From contig CM047425.1 in assembly GCA_026168455.1 (NCBI GenBank), positions 85,687,580 to 85,751,579 on the forward strand: a stretch of 64,000 bases of DNA, in the 5' to 3' direction. This document shows positions 33,700-48,500 of the stretch, in pieces. The stretch comes from Theocolax elegans (taxonomy: Eukaryota; Arthropoda; Insecta; Hymenoptera; Cerocephalidae). Each line of letters begins with the position of its first letter. The stretch's first letter is position 1. Both the position numbers and the translations under genes were made by a program. The notes beneath the pieces are model-generated. The model had not been told where the DNA came from, ran no database searches, and worked only from the letters and a program-made list of their open reading frames with translations.

Positions 33700-35256
33700 G
33701 AAATAACTTCATTAGGAAATAACTCGAAACATCGGAATACATCTTTTATTTTAATTCGTACTGCTGTTTGTAAGTATAAAATAGAAGCCACGTTCAAAAG
33801 CTCCGTTTCAAAAACCACTCGACAGTATAGCTATATTTTAGACAGTAGGCATTTGAATAAAAAAGTAAACTTAACAAAATAGTTAATAGTATTTTAAAAT
33901 ATTCCATTTTTCTTAAGAAACTTAAATATTTAGCCAACTTCCGCTGTACGATAAGAAACAATTTTATATTCATGAGAAAATTGAAGTAATGTACAGTAAG
34001 GAGTAAGTAATGTACACTTCAGTTAAACTTTCTATTCAAAAGTTACATTGATATAAATAAATTATACACAAATCAATATGGTGAGAAAATACGTTTACAA
34101 AGAGCTGCAACATTAATACGTAAAACTTTAATTTTATAGGAAAGGAGAGCTTGGCCGATCGGTCATTAAAATGTAAGTGTCGAATATTTCTACAGCGATA
34201 CATTTCTAACCTATAATTTGTACCATTTCAATGCTGCATTGTTTATGTTCAGGATATTTACAATTTGTTGATGCAAAGTGCGGATGGCAAATCAATTTTG
34301 AAGCAGTATATAAAATATATATTCAATAAATAATACTTCATCAATGTGAATTATTTCTACACCCATTTACTATTTTAAAATAAATCTATAATTTTTAAAA
34401 TCTATTCATTATAAATTGATTAATTAAAATTTTTTATTGCCTCAAAGTATTTGTTAATAATAGTACGTAATGAAACAATAAATATTTATTATATCTATAC
34501 TTGTTTATTAATTTGAAGTAATGTTATACTCTTAACGCTATTGGTGTAGATTATGTTTCGCTTTAATTTTTCGGTTAGGTAATTTTTACCAGGAAGTTCC
34601 TGGTAAAAATTACTGAAACGTCAAGACGTCCCACGTTTACAGACTTCATGGTAAAATTTCCCCTGAAATTACTTACAATTTTTATGAGATATTTCTCCGT
34701 GTAATATAAACTACAATTTTTCAATGTTATTATGTTAACAATTTACACAAATGTATATCTTAACATACCACAAATGGACATTTTGCAATTGTTACATTTT
34801 CTAATTTACGGACAACAAAAACATTGACTATAGATTTTGCTTAGAGAACAATTAATACTAAATGAATAATTGATTAAAAAATAAAATAAAATAAAATAAA
34901 ATAATTTCCAAGAGACTATATAATTGTTATAAGGGAACCTAATGTACTACAATGCGTATATTTAATGAAATAACCTACTTAAGAGGTCAATAACAAATAT
35001 AACGAAGATATATAGCATCACGTACGAGATGTACATGTGTATACAAATGAATTGGATCATCAATAATTGAACGAGTAAATCCGCACTAGATCGAATCGTA
35101 ATGCAGGGCAGTTGGAGTAATCGGAAGGTATCCCAACGGCATCAGGAAGTAAAAGACGCACGCGAATTGTCTGGCCATCAGGTTTATTAATATCTGCAGG
35201 ATGATCATGAGCGTCGAGGGCCGCGTAGGATCCAGCATGCGGTCGGGCATTAGACG

Positions 35257-35592
35257 GTGATGCCGGATATGGATCGATCGGACGCACATCCCGCGACAGA
35301 GGCCCACCCGACTGTGCTTAATCCCCGCGGCGTCGTCGCGCGCATTATTAATCGCATTATCTCGTCAATTGGCCCTGACGCTCACTCGGCCCTTAGGAAG
35401 GTCACTGCGAGTCAATTTATAGCCTTGCTCCGTTCGACCGAGAACTTTGCTACGGAGGCTTATCTACCACGCAGTACACAATATACAATATACCTACACC
35501 GCATACTATGCGATTATCAGATTCATGCGCCCATCATCCTTTTCACTCTAGTAATCGATCTGCTGTGTCTATCTTTTAATCTGTTACATTAG
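35257..35592 (+). other. GC-rich segment with 111-codon open frame, copy 2
   Basis: Same translated sequence as the copy at 33,364, carried by tandem duplication II. Function unknown. Confidence 0.2.
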
Positions 35593-37164
35593 GAAATAAC
35601 TTCATTAGGAAATAACTCGAAACATCGGAATACATCTTTTATTTTAATTCGTACTGCTGTTTGTAAGTATAAAATAGAAGCCACGTTCAAAAGCTCCGTT
35701 TCAAAAACCACTCGACAGTATAGCTATATTTTAGACAGTAGGCATTTGAATAAAAAAGTAAACTTAACAAAATAGTTAATAGTATTTTAAAATATTCCAT
35801 TTTTCTTAAGAAACTTAAATATTTAGCCAACTTCCGCTGTACGATAAGAAACAATTTATCTGATAAAGGGACAGGAAATGCTATACCAATAATAAGTTGT
35901 TGTATGCACTTTATAACTATTAACCTGTGTGCTTTAAGATACTTTTCTTAATATGACGAATGCACAAATAAAAATTTGTTTTGTATGATAATTTAATTCG
36001 TATCAACTACTTGTATGAAAGCGAGAAAGAAACAAAGATAGAAGCATAAGATCGAGGTAATAGTAACGATTCAATTTACATTTTGAAATGAAAGGTAATC
36101 TTGAGACCGCTCGAAAAAATGGAACTTCTACTTGGATGAACACCTGTGGATTAATAGCAAAACAACTGAAATATGTGAGCTATGAATACGGCAAGGGTCA
36201 TTTAGAGTGCGCGTCTCAGCAGTGTTTTTCTTGGATAAGAGGTTAAACATCACCTATTTACAAGGTTATAATCTATGAAGAGTTAGACAATTATAGGCTT
36301 GGCCATTACTTTACATCAAGCTAAAACTTTCAAAACGAAGAATATACCTGTGTTCACTTTTATTATACTTATTCGTATAGGTGACCTAAAGATATTATAT
36401 TTCTACAAAAATGGAACATATAATTTTTTATTGAATTGTGCGGTATAAATGATGCAGTCAACAAAAACCCCTATATGGAAGAAGAATATAGGTATATACA
36501 TTTTTCTAACATAATACTCAATCTTGGAAATAAATAAATATATAATTTTTTAAAGTAATTAATAACATTTTATTCCGAATTTCTTTATTTTCAATTTGCC
36601 CAAGGCTAGTTTTTTCTAAACCCGGAAAATAATTTGATAGCTTTCGTACAACTATTTTCTATTTAATCGAATTTCTTTTTTTATCAAAGTGTAGAATGAA
36701 ACCGAATTTCATTGTGTCGAGAAAATTGAAATAGCTACAGGAAACTTTTTTTGGATGCCGAAGTATTGCCAGATAGCTAAAGAAATACGATGATCGTATA
36801 TATGTCCCCAGGTCGTAATATATGACCTAATCTCTTTTAAGAGAACCTAATGTACTACAATGCGTATATTTAATGAAATAACCTACTTAAGAGGTCAATA
36901 ACAAATATAACGAAGATATATAGCATCACGTACGAGATGTACATGTGTATACAAATGAATTGGATCATCAATAATTGAACGAGTAAATCCGCACTAGATC
37001 GAATCGTAATGCAGGGCAGTTGGAGTAATCGGAAGGTATCCCAACGGCATCAGGAAGTAAAAGACGCACGCGAATTGTCTGGCCATCAGGTTTATTAATA
37101 TCTGCAGGATGATCATGAGCGTCGAGGGCCGCGTAGGATCCAGCATGCGGTCGGGCATTAGACG

Positions 37165-37500
37165 GTGATGCCGGATATGGATCGATCGGACGCACATCCC
37201 GCGACAGAGGCCCACCCGACTGTGCTTAATCCCCGCGGCGTCGTCGCGCGCATTATTAATCGCATTATCTCGTCAATTGGCCCTGACGCTCACTCGGCCC
37301 TTAGGAAGGTCACTGCGAGTCAATTTATAGCCTTGCTCCGTTCGACCGAGAACTTTGCTACGGAGGCTTATCTACCACGCAGTACACAATATACAATATA
37401 CCTACACCGCATACTATGCGATTATCAGATTCATGCGCCCATCATCCTTTTCACTCTAGTAATCGATCTGCTGTGTCTATCTTTTAATCTGTTACATTAG
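37165..37500 (+). other. GC-rich segment with 111-codon open frame, copy 3
   Basis: Same translated sequence as the copies at 33,364 and 35,257, carried by tandem duplication III. Function unknown. Confidence 0.2.
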
Positions 37501-38754
37501 GAAATAACTTCATTAGGAAATAACTCGAAACATCGGAATACATCTTTTATTTTAATTCGTACTGCTGTTTGTAAGTATAAAATAGAAGCCACGTTCAAAA
37601 GCTCCGTTTCAAAAACCACTCGACAGTATAGCTATATTTTAGACAGTAGGCATTTGAATAAAAAAGTAAACTTAACAAAATAGTTAATAGTATTTTAAAA
37701 TATTCCATTTTTCTTAAGAAACTTAAATATTTAGCCAACTTCCGCTGTACGATAAGAAACAATTTATCTGATAAAGGGACAGGAAATGCTATACCAATAA
37801 TAAGTTGTTGTATGCACTTTATAACTATTAACCTGTGTGCTTTAAGATACTTTTCTTAATATGACGAATGCACAAATAAAAATTTGTTTTGTATGATAAT
37901 TTAATTCGTATCAACTACTTGTATGAAAGCGAGAAAGAAACAAAGATAGAAGCATAAGATCGAGGTAATAGTAACGATTCAATTTACATTTTGAAATGAA
38001 AGGTAATCTTGAGACCGCTCGAAAAAATGGAACTTCTACTTGGATGAACACCTGTGGATTAATAGCAAAACAACTGAAATATGTGAGCTATGAATACGGC
38101 AAGGGTCATTTAGAGTGCGCGTCTCAGCAGTGTTTTTCTTGGATAAGAGGTTAAACATCACCTATTTACAAGGTTATAATCTATGAAGAGTTAGACAATT
38201 ATAGGCTTGGCCATTACTTTACATCAAGCTAAAACTTTCAAAACGAAGAATATACCTGTGTTCACTTTTATTATACTTATTCGTATAGGTGACCTAAAGA
38301 TATTATATTTCTACAAAAATGGAACATATAATTTTTTATTGAATTGTGCGGTATAAATGATGCAGTCAACAAAAACCCCTATATGGAAGAAGAATATAGG
38401 TATATACATTTTTCTAACATAATACTCAATCTTGGAAATAAATAAATATATAATTTTTTAAAGTAATTAATAACATTTTATTCCGAATTTCTTTATTTTC
38501 AATTTGCCCAAGGCTAGTTTTTTCTAAACCCGGAAAATAATTTGATAGCTTTCGTACAACTATTTTCTATTTAATCGAATTTCTTTTTTTATCAAAGTGT
38601 AGAATGAAACCGAATTTCATTGTGTCGAGAAAATTGAAATAGCTACAGGAAACTTTTTTTGGATGCCGAAGTATTGCCAGATAGCTAAAGAAATACGATG
38701 ATCGTATATATGTCCCCAGGTCGTAATATATGACCTAATCTCTTTTAAGAGAAC

Positions 38755-41700
38755 ATTATAAAATCTATATCCCTATGAAATCTATTACCCCATGAAAAGA
38801 ATAATAAAAATTATGGTTTTCAGTATAACTTTGTATTATGCTTATATACATATACATATAAGTGCGGTCATATAAAAATAAGTGCGATGGTAAAATCAAA
38901 ATTTTTCTTTTAAATCAATCTGCTCATTTTTTTCTTTAGATTCTAAGAAATAATTGAATGCACTGAATGTTATATTAGAATCACTACTGTCGGCTGAAAT
39001 GTGTATTACACATTAAAAATTCCGTCAATATAGTATAATACAATGGTGTAAATATAATATATTTTTTTATCAAAATTTTAGTTAGACTCTTATCAGTTTT
39101 TATATTCGCATGCTTTATTTTTTCTATAATATCTAACATAAAACAAACATGTCATATATTTAAATTAGCAAAATAAATACACGTACGATGCGCATAATTA
39201 TGTTGCGATATATTTTAATCACATGTTGCATCTAATATTATAAATTCAATTTTAAAATGAATAAATCTCCACAAGGAAAATAACTGCGCAGAATAATGGC
39301 TTTATATTTAGTGACGGTGTAAGATAGGTATCGATTATATCTCGTTGACCAATAAAATAACTATCGACATTTTGATTACGGTTGAAACTTGATAAATTTA
39401 ATATATTCACGAACTTGAATAATAGATCAATTAATCGTAGCTTTGAACCCTACTCGTACAGATCGTAAGAGAGATATTCTATTTTCGCAAATGTCACGAG
39501 TTGTTGTCTGGCTCGAGGACCTTTTTCTGCAAGAACGAGCTCATTCACTGATACGATAATTGGCTTAGCCGCGTGCTACAGACGTTTCGAGGTAAATCGT
39601 AAATCCACAAAGCGGCCAATGAAATTTGTCCTCCTGTTAAATCCATTTCAACGAAAAGTTCAATTATTTAATGCATATTTAATAAGTACATTCGCATAAC
39701 AGTACACATGCTTCCTTACTCGCTTCCTTATCGATCGTGGTAAAAGTTTGAAAAATCTAAGGATTTTTACATTAACTAAATCTAAATCTGACGGACTGTT
39801 TAAAATTCATCGCAGTGCACATTCGAATGACTCATAACTCGTTTTATCATTATAGTTTTATTTTAATTACTAGAGCGCATTCTGATTGATATCACACTAT
39901 ATAACGAGAGTACGTATAAAAATAGCACTTTAAATGATAATCGCATATCAGACTGAATGCGAATACAAACATATTTAAAAATAATTTCGAATCGTCATAC
40001 GTCAATTTCCAATTATATATCTTTTATATCTTTCTTTGTATATAATTTTCTCATTGACATTGATTAAAATTATTTTATTGTTTAATGACATGTATAAATA
40101 TTAACGATTGCCTTTTTGCCCTGAAAAATATGCTCCATTATTTTAAGAATAAAGTGTTTCGAAAGAGAGAAGTGTTTAATAATAACCTATTAAAAAATAC
40201 TGTGTACCAAGTTAATGACAGACTCGATTAGTCGAGAACATTAGAAGCTATAAATTTCAAGGTATAAAGTCGAGTAAAGAAAAAAGATCATAAGTACGAA
40301 AAGGATTTTCGATGAGGCGCAAGAATTGCGAAAATTACACGTCAAGTCGATTGCCCGTCAAAGGCGGAAGAACAGTACCGTGAAACATGAAAAATCCAGG
40401 GAGAAAAAGAGAAGGAAAGAGGCTATATGCTATAGGAGATGACACGTTAGGTAAACAGGGAAAAAAAATCTCATTCAGGGATAAATAAATGATGGTGACG
40501 AGAGGGAATATGTGTATACGTATATATAGACATGCATTTACGTAAAAGCGAGGAAAACGTGATCTTCGGCAACTTCATCCAAGACCCATCTCAAAGTTCG
40601 TCGGCGGTCACGACCCGAATAGTCGATATCTGGGTCACTTTTGAATTTTAATCTCGTACCCGGTCGACCATATCTCAGCGCTCGGTCGGTGCAATTTCGA
40701 ATTATTGAGTTTAAACTCGACTATGCGATTTCACCCAAAATCGATATCCTCTATTACGCTCTCTTTCCAATAAAATTCTTTTAATAAAGATTATGATACT
40801 CGCATTCTGAGTTTATCAACAAATTTCGTAGCTTTGCGACGCCACCTTTAACTTCGCTATCGCCGATTTCTGAAAGTGCATATTGTTGGCACTGGCAGAC
40901 TGCTTTGTAACATCAAATTTCATTATGGTGAGCTTATCTTTCTAATAGGCAAAATAAATATATTTCCTTCTTTAACCATTAATTATTTTTTTTATTTTTA
41001 TATTTTATATATCAATCGTTGAAGAACATTTTTTAAAGCAAATTAGTTTTTATTTTCTCATTAACATTAAAAATGTCATTATTAATATTTATTCCTGAAA
41101 GTCTTGTAAGAATATCGTTATTATTTTTACTAAATGCCTAAGAAAAGTATAGTGGAAATTTTAGTCACAAATTCAATTCGCGTAGTAAGTATACAAATTG
41201 TGATCGATAGAGTTTTATGTATGATTTACACATTTCTACATAGCTTATTTAAGTTACAAATAAAAGACTTTACGAATGCACATACATATTCTACTTTATA
41301 TCTATCATTATAATATTGAAATTAATGGTGTAAAACATTAACAAATTTTATTATAATGATCATATATATATATGTTACTCCAATACTGTCATGATACAAT
41401 TTTTAATTTTATGATTCTAAAAAATTAATGATAAACAAATCGATAACTCTAAATTTTTGATACAATTTTTCAGTTTATCATTATCTATATTATTTTAAAT
41501 CGTATTATATTATTAGTTCCTTATTTGAATAAGTAAATATTAATATGAATCGAACGTGCCTTTTAAATAAATTATTAAAATTGCAAAAATCGTCTTTTTG
41601 GACCTCACTTGCACTAAGTTATTTATAAAAAGAACTTTTTAATCAATTTTAATAACTTCTTAAAAGTAAATTAATGCATACAGATATCATCGAATTAAAT

Positions 41701-42480
41701 GGGTGATAGAATATCTTTGAAATTAAAAGTTCAATTTTATATTATTACTCAAGATATGTGGATAGCTCCATTATGAATCTGAAGTCTAGTAAAAAAAAAT
41801 CATTTTTTAAAAGAAAGTTTGTGAGTTCATTATTAAATTAAAATTTAAAGTAGACTCTTCAACTGCATAGTTTGATTTTCTTTCTAAAGTTTGACTTCGT
41901 AGATTAAGTGCCTCTTGTTTCAACTTAATTTAATAATGTAACAATTTTTAATCTCGAATATTATTTAATACATAACAGCGTTTTAATAAATTATTTGTTT
42001 GAATTATAGTTAAATAACAATGTTTTATAACTATCCATTTTTACTTAAATAATTATATTAATTTAACCTATAACCGAAAAGGCTTAATTGATATCATATT
42101 GTTTTGTATATATCGAATATATATTCTTTCCACGAGAGTATCGCTAAATGTTCTGCACAGTATATATATCTGATAATAAATATTAGTTATTAAATTTATA
42201 CATACTATGAAATATAAATATAAAAAAGGCAAATATAATGTTTTTCATTGCAAAGTCTTTTGTTCACATGAAATTAATCAATTGATACAACAACGAGTTT
42301 GTACTATGTAGTAACATTGATGTTAAAAATTCACTTTGTTAAAAAAATACAAAAATTTTATAAGTATACTCTAATAACTAAATTATGATCTACGTAAAGT
42401 AATTTAATATTGATATAAACATATACACAGTCTTCTCCCAGCTATAATGATGAAAAAGATAGAAATTACGACAGTAAACC
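38755..42480. other. Intergenic; AT-rich with two GC-richer patches
   Basis: Slightly GC-richer patches occur at about 39,440-39,640 and 40,540-40,880, without convincing coding frames. They could be conserved non-coding or regulatory DNA. Elsewhere nothing is recognised. Confidence 0.35.
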
Positions 42481-42483
42481 AAG

Positions 42484-42579
42484 ACTGTCTGGGAAACCTT
42501 TATTACTGTTGGTTATAACAATCAAATTAATACTGTCTGGGAAACCTTTATTACTGTTGGTTATAACAATCAAATTAAT
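42484..42579. repeat. 48-bp tandem repeat, two copies
   Basis: actgtctgggaaaccttt...caaattaat is repeated exactly at 42,484-42,531 and 42,532-42,579. A local duplication with no coding role seen. Confidence 0.9.
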
Positions 42580-45500
42580 ACAGACGAGCGAATCGTCATA
42601 CACGAGGCGGAACTCATTGCAACCCCTGCGTTTACAAAAGCTCTGCAATACCGAATTTTCGATACTCGAACTTGGTATATTTGCATGGCTCCTCATAATT
42701 TTCGGTCTATCGATCCAGTCTATTTGGCTTTTGGACTCGATATGTGCAAAGTCACTTTAAAAAAAGAAAAAAAAAGAGGAAGGTGAATTTAGAACTGTAA
42801 ATCACATATGGTAAGCAAATTTGAGTAAAAATTTGAGTCCTACGGCACTTTGGAGTGATTGCTAATTAGCGAGAGTCGTTGTTGCGACTGAATTGCATTG
42901 GTAAATGGAAATTGCGGCTGTCGGGTTAACTCTGATTCCATTGATAAAATGTTTTAAAGAGAATTAGGTGAACTGACTTTCTTTTTATTTTTTTTTATTT
43001 TAGATATTTCTGCTCTAGTTCTTTTTATTATTTTTATTCGGTTATATAGAATATTGAAAATTATCGAAAATTTTTTAACTTTTTAATGAATTGGTTCAAA
43101 ACAACAACATATTCTTCTTTACTTAAACGCGTTATAATTATTAATATATTTCATTTTTTTAAGATTCACATATTTTACTTGATACTAAAAAGTACACCAT
43201 TATAAAACTGTTTTTTATTGTCTCAGAAGATTCTACTTATTATAAGTAAAATTCATTATTAAATAAAATTATACGTAAAGCATAATTTTAAGAAACATAT
43301 TTAACTAAATGATACTAAACCTTCCAAATGTTAGTACTAATTATTACTATTTTTTAAGAAACAAAATTAATTATCTTTGTTATTGTTATTAAATGATTTT
43401 ATAAAAAAATGTAATAAAAAAAATATTTATTCACATATCAAAAAAATTTCTGATTTTTATAGAAATTAAAGAAAGCATGCCATTACTTCCTAAAATTAAT
43501 ACAGTTTCTTTACGTGCGACAATAAAGAATAACAACGTCGAAATTTCTGTATGGATGTAAATAAACATTGTCGTTTACATTTAAACATATTTGCATTTCT
43601 TATACGTACATTCGACCGAAAAACAAATATCAAAATACTGTTAAAATACCTTCGAAAAATTCAAACATTTTTTTTTTGCTTTTCGCACATTTTGCATCTG
43701 GCAAAACAAAATAAAAACAATTTTTTAAATTTGAGATAAAGTTAAATAAAATACTAAAATCTATTCAACCAAAAGGTTAACAATTTTAAAGTCAAAGCAT
43801 TTTAGTATATTTAATTTATAAATTTGTAATTAATTTATAAACCTAATTTTCTTATTATAAAAAACGTTTAAAAATATTTGTATACAATATATACGAAGGT
43901 ATTTGAACAAAGAAAACCAACCGACCCATACTCTGTAACAAAATGTACAGTCTCATGATAGTAGTTGTAGCTGAAGAGGCGTATCGGAAGAGTTTGAAAG
44001 CGATTTCGAAGGATGCGAAATTTTTTACTTCCATCGCCTAGGGCGACACTTCGATTATACCGCCCGTGTTTCCCTTTCTAATTCCACCCTCCCTGTCTTT
44101 CGCCCTATCGTTTTTTCCTCCAAGCGTCTCACCAGTTTTTTAATTCTTTATTATTTCTTTCTTTGTCATGTTGCTCATTTGTAACCGTTTGCACACTACC
44201 GAAAAGTATAAACGGATCCTTTTAGTGGAAAAAGTATATTTTAATATTATAATTAGTTTTTTTTAAACTTCGAGTTATTTTACGTGTGATTGTGAATTTG
44301 GTACAATATTTAAAAATATATTAAGAGTAGATTAAGAGTAGATTTCGGAATACATACCCGCAGTGCATAATTTGAATTGACGTTTCTGAAAATCAGACAT
44401 CAGAGTCCCAATTTCCGCGCAAACCATTCACACGTATTATAGGAGCGTATTTTAGAGATAGTGTCCTTCTATTCAAAGACACCTCCAACATAATCAATGA
44501 TCCTTGTCGGTCATTTCCTAACCATCTTGATCAGCCAATTAGCTAAATGTCTAACCGAAAAGAAAATTCATGTTCAAAAAACTGAAGAACATAATTGTTT
44601 GACAAAGACATTAATCTGAAAATTTTTCAAAAATGTCTAGCGAAGAAACTAGCTTATATTTTTATCTTTTTTAATTCTAATCTACAAAAATAACAGAAAT
44701 ACCGGTTTTCTTTTAACAATAAAAGAAAACCGATGAAAACTAAAAAAAAATTTTTAATTAATCTCAACCAACAGGTATGGAATGTCTCTGACGCATGGAC
44801 GCTATATTTTATGGTAAATATGTTTAATTTTGTAGATTTATTGATCTTCCATTGCAACTATATCTATTAGCAATCTTCACAAAAAATAAGTGATATTATT
44901 TTTTAACAGCTTCAGCAAAAAATGACTATAAATCTTGGCGAATGCTAAAGTGGATCAATCACTATTAGTCTAAAAAAGTGATGTATTAAGCATTACGTTA
45001 ATAAAACATTTCTAACAATCAATATATAGATATACATCTTCAAAGGTTATAAGAATAAGTTATAGTTAAACTTAAAAGAAACATTTGTAAATGTTAAGTA
45101 TACAAAGCACCTGTACATGTACAATCGGTTGTATCGAACGGAACCTTTTCTTTTAATAAGAATTAGTCATCAACCCGGCAATTCGCTACCAGTAACAGTA
45201 ACTCTTTGAAAAATGCTGCTAGGTGTACGCTTACAAATACTCTTTTTAATATTCTTTTTAAAATAATAATTATTTTATTCTACTTAAATTTTACTTGAAA
45301 AATATACCTACCAAATTAAATTGATCAAACTTCCTTTATTTAAACATGATTGAACAATAAACATAAAATATCAAATTACAGGTAAACTTTTTTGATTATA
45401 TTGAATCTCATTAGTTTTATATAACATGTTCTATTAAATTTTCTATATACTCGGTCGTATTCTATACAATACCTTAGATTACCTAGGTCATCATGCAGAA

Positions 45501-48500
45501 GGATGAATACTCAAAAGGGAAAGAGGAATTATCTCTTCAAAACCTTAGAAAGAATTTAATTATCCGTCAAGAAAGCTTGCAAATGAAGATGGACAGAAAA
45601 GTTATATATAGATATTGTCTGTCTATATACTTATGTCAATTTACAAACTTTAGCGCGGGATGTCTCGTTTTCCCTAAAGATCAAGAAGTTGAGTATTCTA
45701 TTTTGAAATTTTATAATTACACTACAATGCTAAAATAATTAATTAACAAAGTTGATTCCGACACCTTATGAAACTTATAATTAGACTATCAGTTACACTC
45801 ATCTTTATAAAGTGTGGAAATGAAAATCTTTATCAATTAGCAATTAGTATAAGTGTGCCAATATTTACGTAAGCTTAACATATAGTTTTACCTTGGACAA
45901 CATTGTGAAGTCAATTTCATCTAAATCCTAAGTAATTTTCAACACACAAAGTAAAATATGAAATTTATTGAAAATTATTTTACATTGCGACCAATAGAAG
46001 TTTAATAGTTCTACAAAAGTGCTACGGAATTCGCTGACGAATTATACAGCATATAAACTAAACTAAAATGCACTAACAAGAATATTATTTAACGTGATCA
46101 ATTTCATTTTTCAACGGTTACAGATTTTTAGCTATTTGATCATTTTGCGCAAGTTATTATCAAAATTTTAAATGAAAATTAACTTTTAAGAAACCAGCTG
46201 CATCTTGGTAAAACGTGATTTTATAATTTAATTAGTATTATATTGTAGTAACTTTTAATTAAGGTCTTACAGTTTGATCCACAATTTTTCGGAACAATAA
46301 GTGAAATTTATAGTTAAAATTAGAAATAAAATAATTTTTTAATCACTTATGCTAAGGCAAACAACTCTCAGAATACGCCCACCAGGCACACTAATCCATT
46401 ATCCGCATCTTTTTTTTATCAAAAGTGAAATTTCAAACAATTCGTTGGTTATTTTGGGTAGAAGAAACCCATATACCATTGAATATAAGGTAACAGTCCG
46501 CCCCTTACTTTACACTTGAATTTTCTTTTTAAAGATTCTTCCTAAAGCGACGAATCCTGTTTGCCAGAAAAACACTCAGGTTCGTTCATCCATTTTTCTT
46601 GCGTTATTTGTTTACTTTTGTTATTTTTCTTTGCTAGATATGGCGCGCGCGTACGTCTGCGTCCTGAATGACGGATGAAGAATATGGGAAACGGCGAAAA
46701 TTTTGTCTCTATATTGCCCTTCGCGAAACCCTCGTATTTTCCGTGATAAGGCCCGACGAGCAAGGAAATATGAACCTTGCCACCGGTTTGTTATGGCAGT
46801 TTTTTAATCTACAGGGTTAATCGTCGTAAAATTGTCTTATTTTTCGGTGATAAATTTTGGGTATACATATCTGTTGGTACTGCAATAGTGTTTTCTAGAA
46901 GTTTGAGTTAACGGTCGCGTATACTGCTAATATTTCACAAGAAATATTATAACGTTATAAAGGAAATATATGTTTCATCAACTGAAATAGTAATTTTAAA
47001 GGCTGTTTATTTAACTTTATACTTCGAGTCATGATATTTACATGAAGGATCTGTTTAAACAGTATCCGGAGTCCAAAAATCAATAATTATCATTTGTTTA
47101 CTTCTATATGATAAGTATAATTGCATATGTTCTGCAATAAATAAGCAAAACTTTTAGGTTATAAACAGTAATTGTAACCTTTACGAGCATAAGAACATAG
47201 CATTTACTAATAGTAGCAGTCTTAATATTTGGTTACTACTTACAAGGACAGTTCGTTTCATATAGCTTTTACAAACTTGGATAAAGTTTAAGCGATGCAT
47301 TACATGTATACCACATGAGAATAACATTCAGCATCACCTATGTACCTATATTATTTTTACAGTATATGTTACATTTAAAAAAACATTATCATATAATCGA
47401 TGCATTTGAGAGTTTTTTATAAAGTTTATAACATTAATTTTTTATGTTTATATTAAATTAGTATGTATATAGCCAGTTGATAATTTTAATATAAATTAGA
47501 TTAGTTCTACTTGTGTCTCTTTTAATGTATTACGTATGAGGGTCAATTTTTTCTTTGTTTTATAGAGGGTTGCGTTTGAAAAAAAGAGAAGCGAGCGAAA
47601 GAAAGGCGAACGACGTACACGCGAACACCGGACTCGTGAGCGTGCGAGGCTCGTGCTTTAACCAGCATACAATCCGTACACTTCTTATCGGTTACTTAAC
47701 TCCTTTTCTCACACTTTTTAGGTTGCGCAGCGTTACCCATAACAAAAGATAATTTGTATTTTGAATTTGTAATGTATTAGAATAAATGTGTATTAATATT
47801 GCACTATTCCTAAAAATTTATTATTAGAGATACTCTTCAATTATTTCCATGGGTTTGAAATACAAATTATAAGGACTTGTGCTATTGAAACGAAAAATCC
47901 TACATTATTTATCCTTCATTTGCCTTATTACCATATCACACCGAATTCCCAATGAATAAAATATTTAATAGCATCTAAAAATTTATACCTTAGTCCTCAA
48001 AATAAATGATTTCTTTAACGATCTTCATAAAAAAAACAAGTTTCTCAGTGGTAATCTCCCTGAGTAAATCCCGGCTCAAGCAAACCCCTAGACGCAGGAT
48101 TAATATCCTCTAATAGATAAAACTTTAATACTTTTTCTCCCGAAGAAAGTCGAAATACGAAGAAAATAACACGCAGAACATCCGCGAAACTCTCGATCAA
48201 CCATCTAACCTTAGCCTCGTGGTTTAAAGTCAGATGGAATACCCAGACCGATAAAACGCATAGACTTTATTCGGCGGGGCCTCGTTAAGTTTTGCACAGA
48301 ACCACTTCAGGATGGTAGTTATACGCGAACCGAGAGGTTTCCTGCGCTCCCATTTCATCTTGTTGAAGTTCACGGCTCCGCGAAACTTTGGTACGGGGTC
48401 TAATTGAGCTTCCTGAAAATTGCCCTCTGCACCCTTTCTTCATTTTTCCTATGCTTCTGATGGCGAAGTTTTCGTGTCACCTGGTTGGTTATACTCAAAA

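Larger units (their letters stand above)
32057..35850. repeat. Tandem duplication II (period about 1.9 kb)
   Basis: The sequence from about 32,057 (attttatattcatgagaa, inside the TIR element) to about 33,961 recurs from about 33,962 to 35,850. The offset is 1,905 at the left edge and 1,893 at the GC-rich segment because of small indels. The second copy of the TIR element is therefore 5'-truncated and ends at 34,703. Each copy also carries an (AAAAT)n tract (about 32,983-33,012 and 34,875-34,903) and the 111-codon frame. Confidence 0.9.
34935..38750. repeat. Tandem duplication III (period 1,908 bp)
   Basis: 34,935-36,842 and 36,843-38,750 are identical where I compared them, with no indel (offset exactly 1,908 at both ends and at the open frame). 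GAAC is present at the start (34,935-34,938), at the junction (36,843-36,846) and after the end (38,751-38,754), giving a 4-bp microhomology. The unit includes the GC-rich segment and about 990 bp of otherwise single-copy AT-rich DNA (35,853-36,842). It is the youngest of the three events. Confidence 0.92.

Noticed and set aside
45493..45738. 81-codon + strand frame starting with a good ATG
   Set aside because: AT-rich, ends in low-complexity sequence, no similarity recognised and no flanking exon signals.
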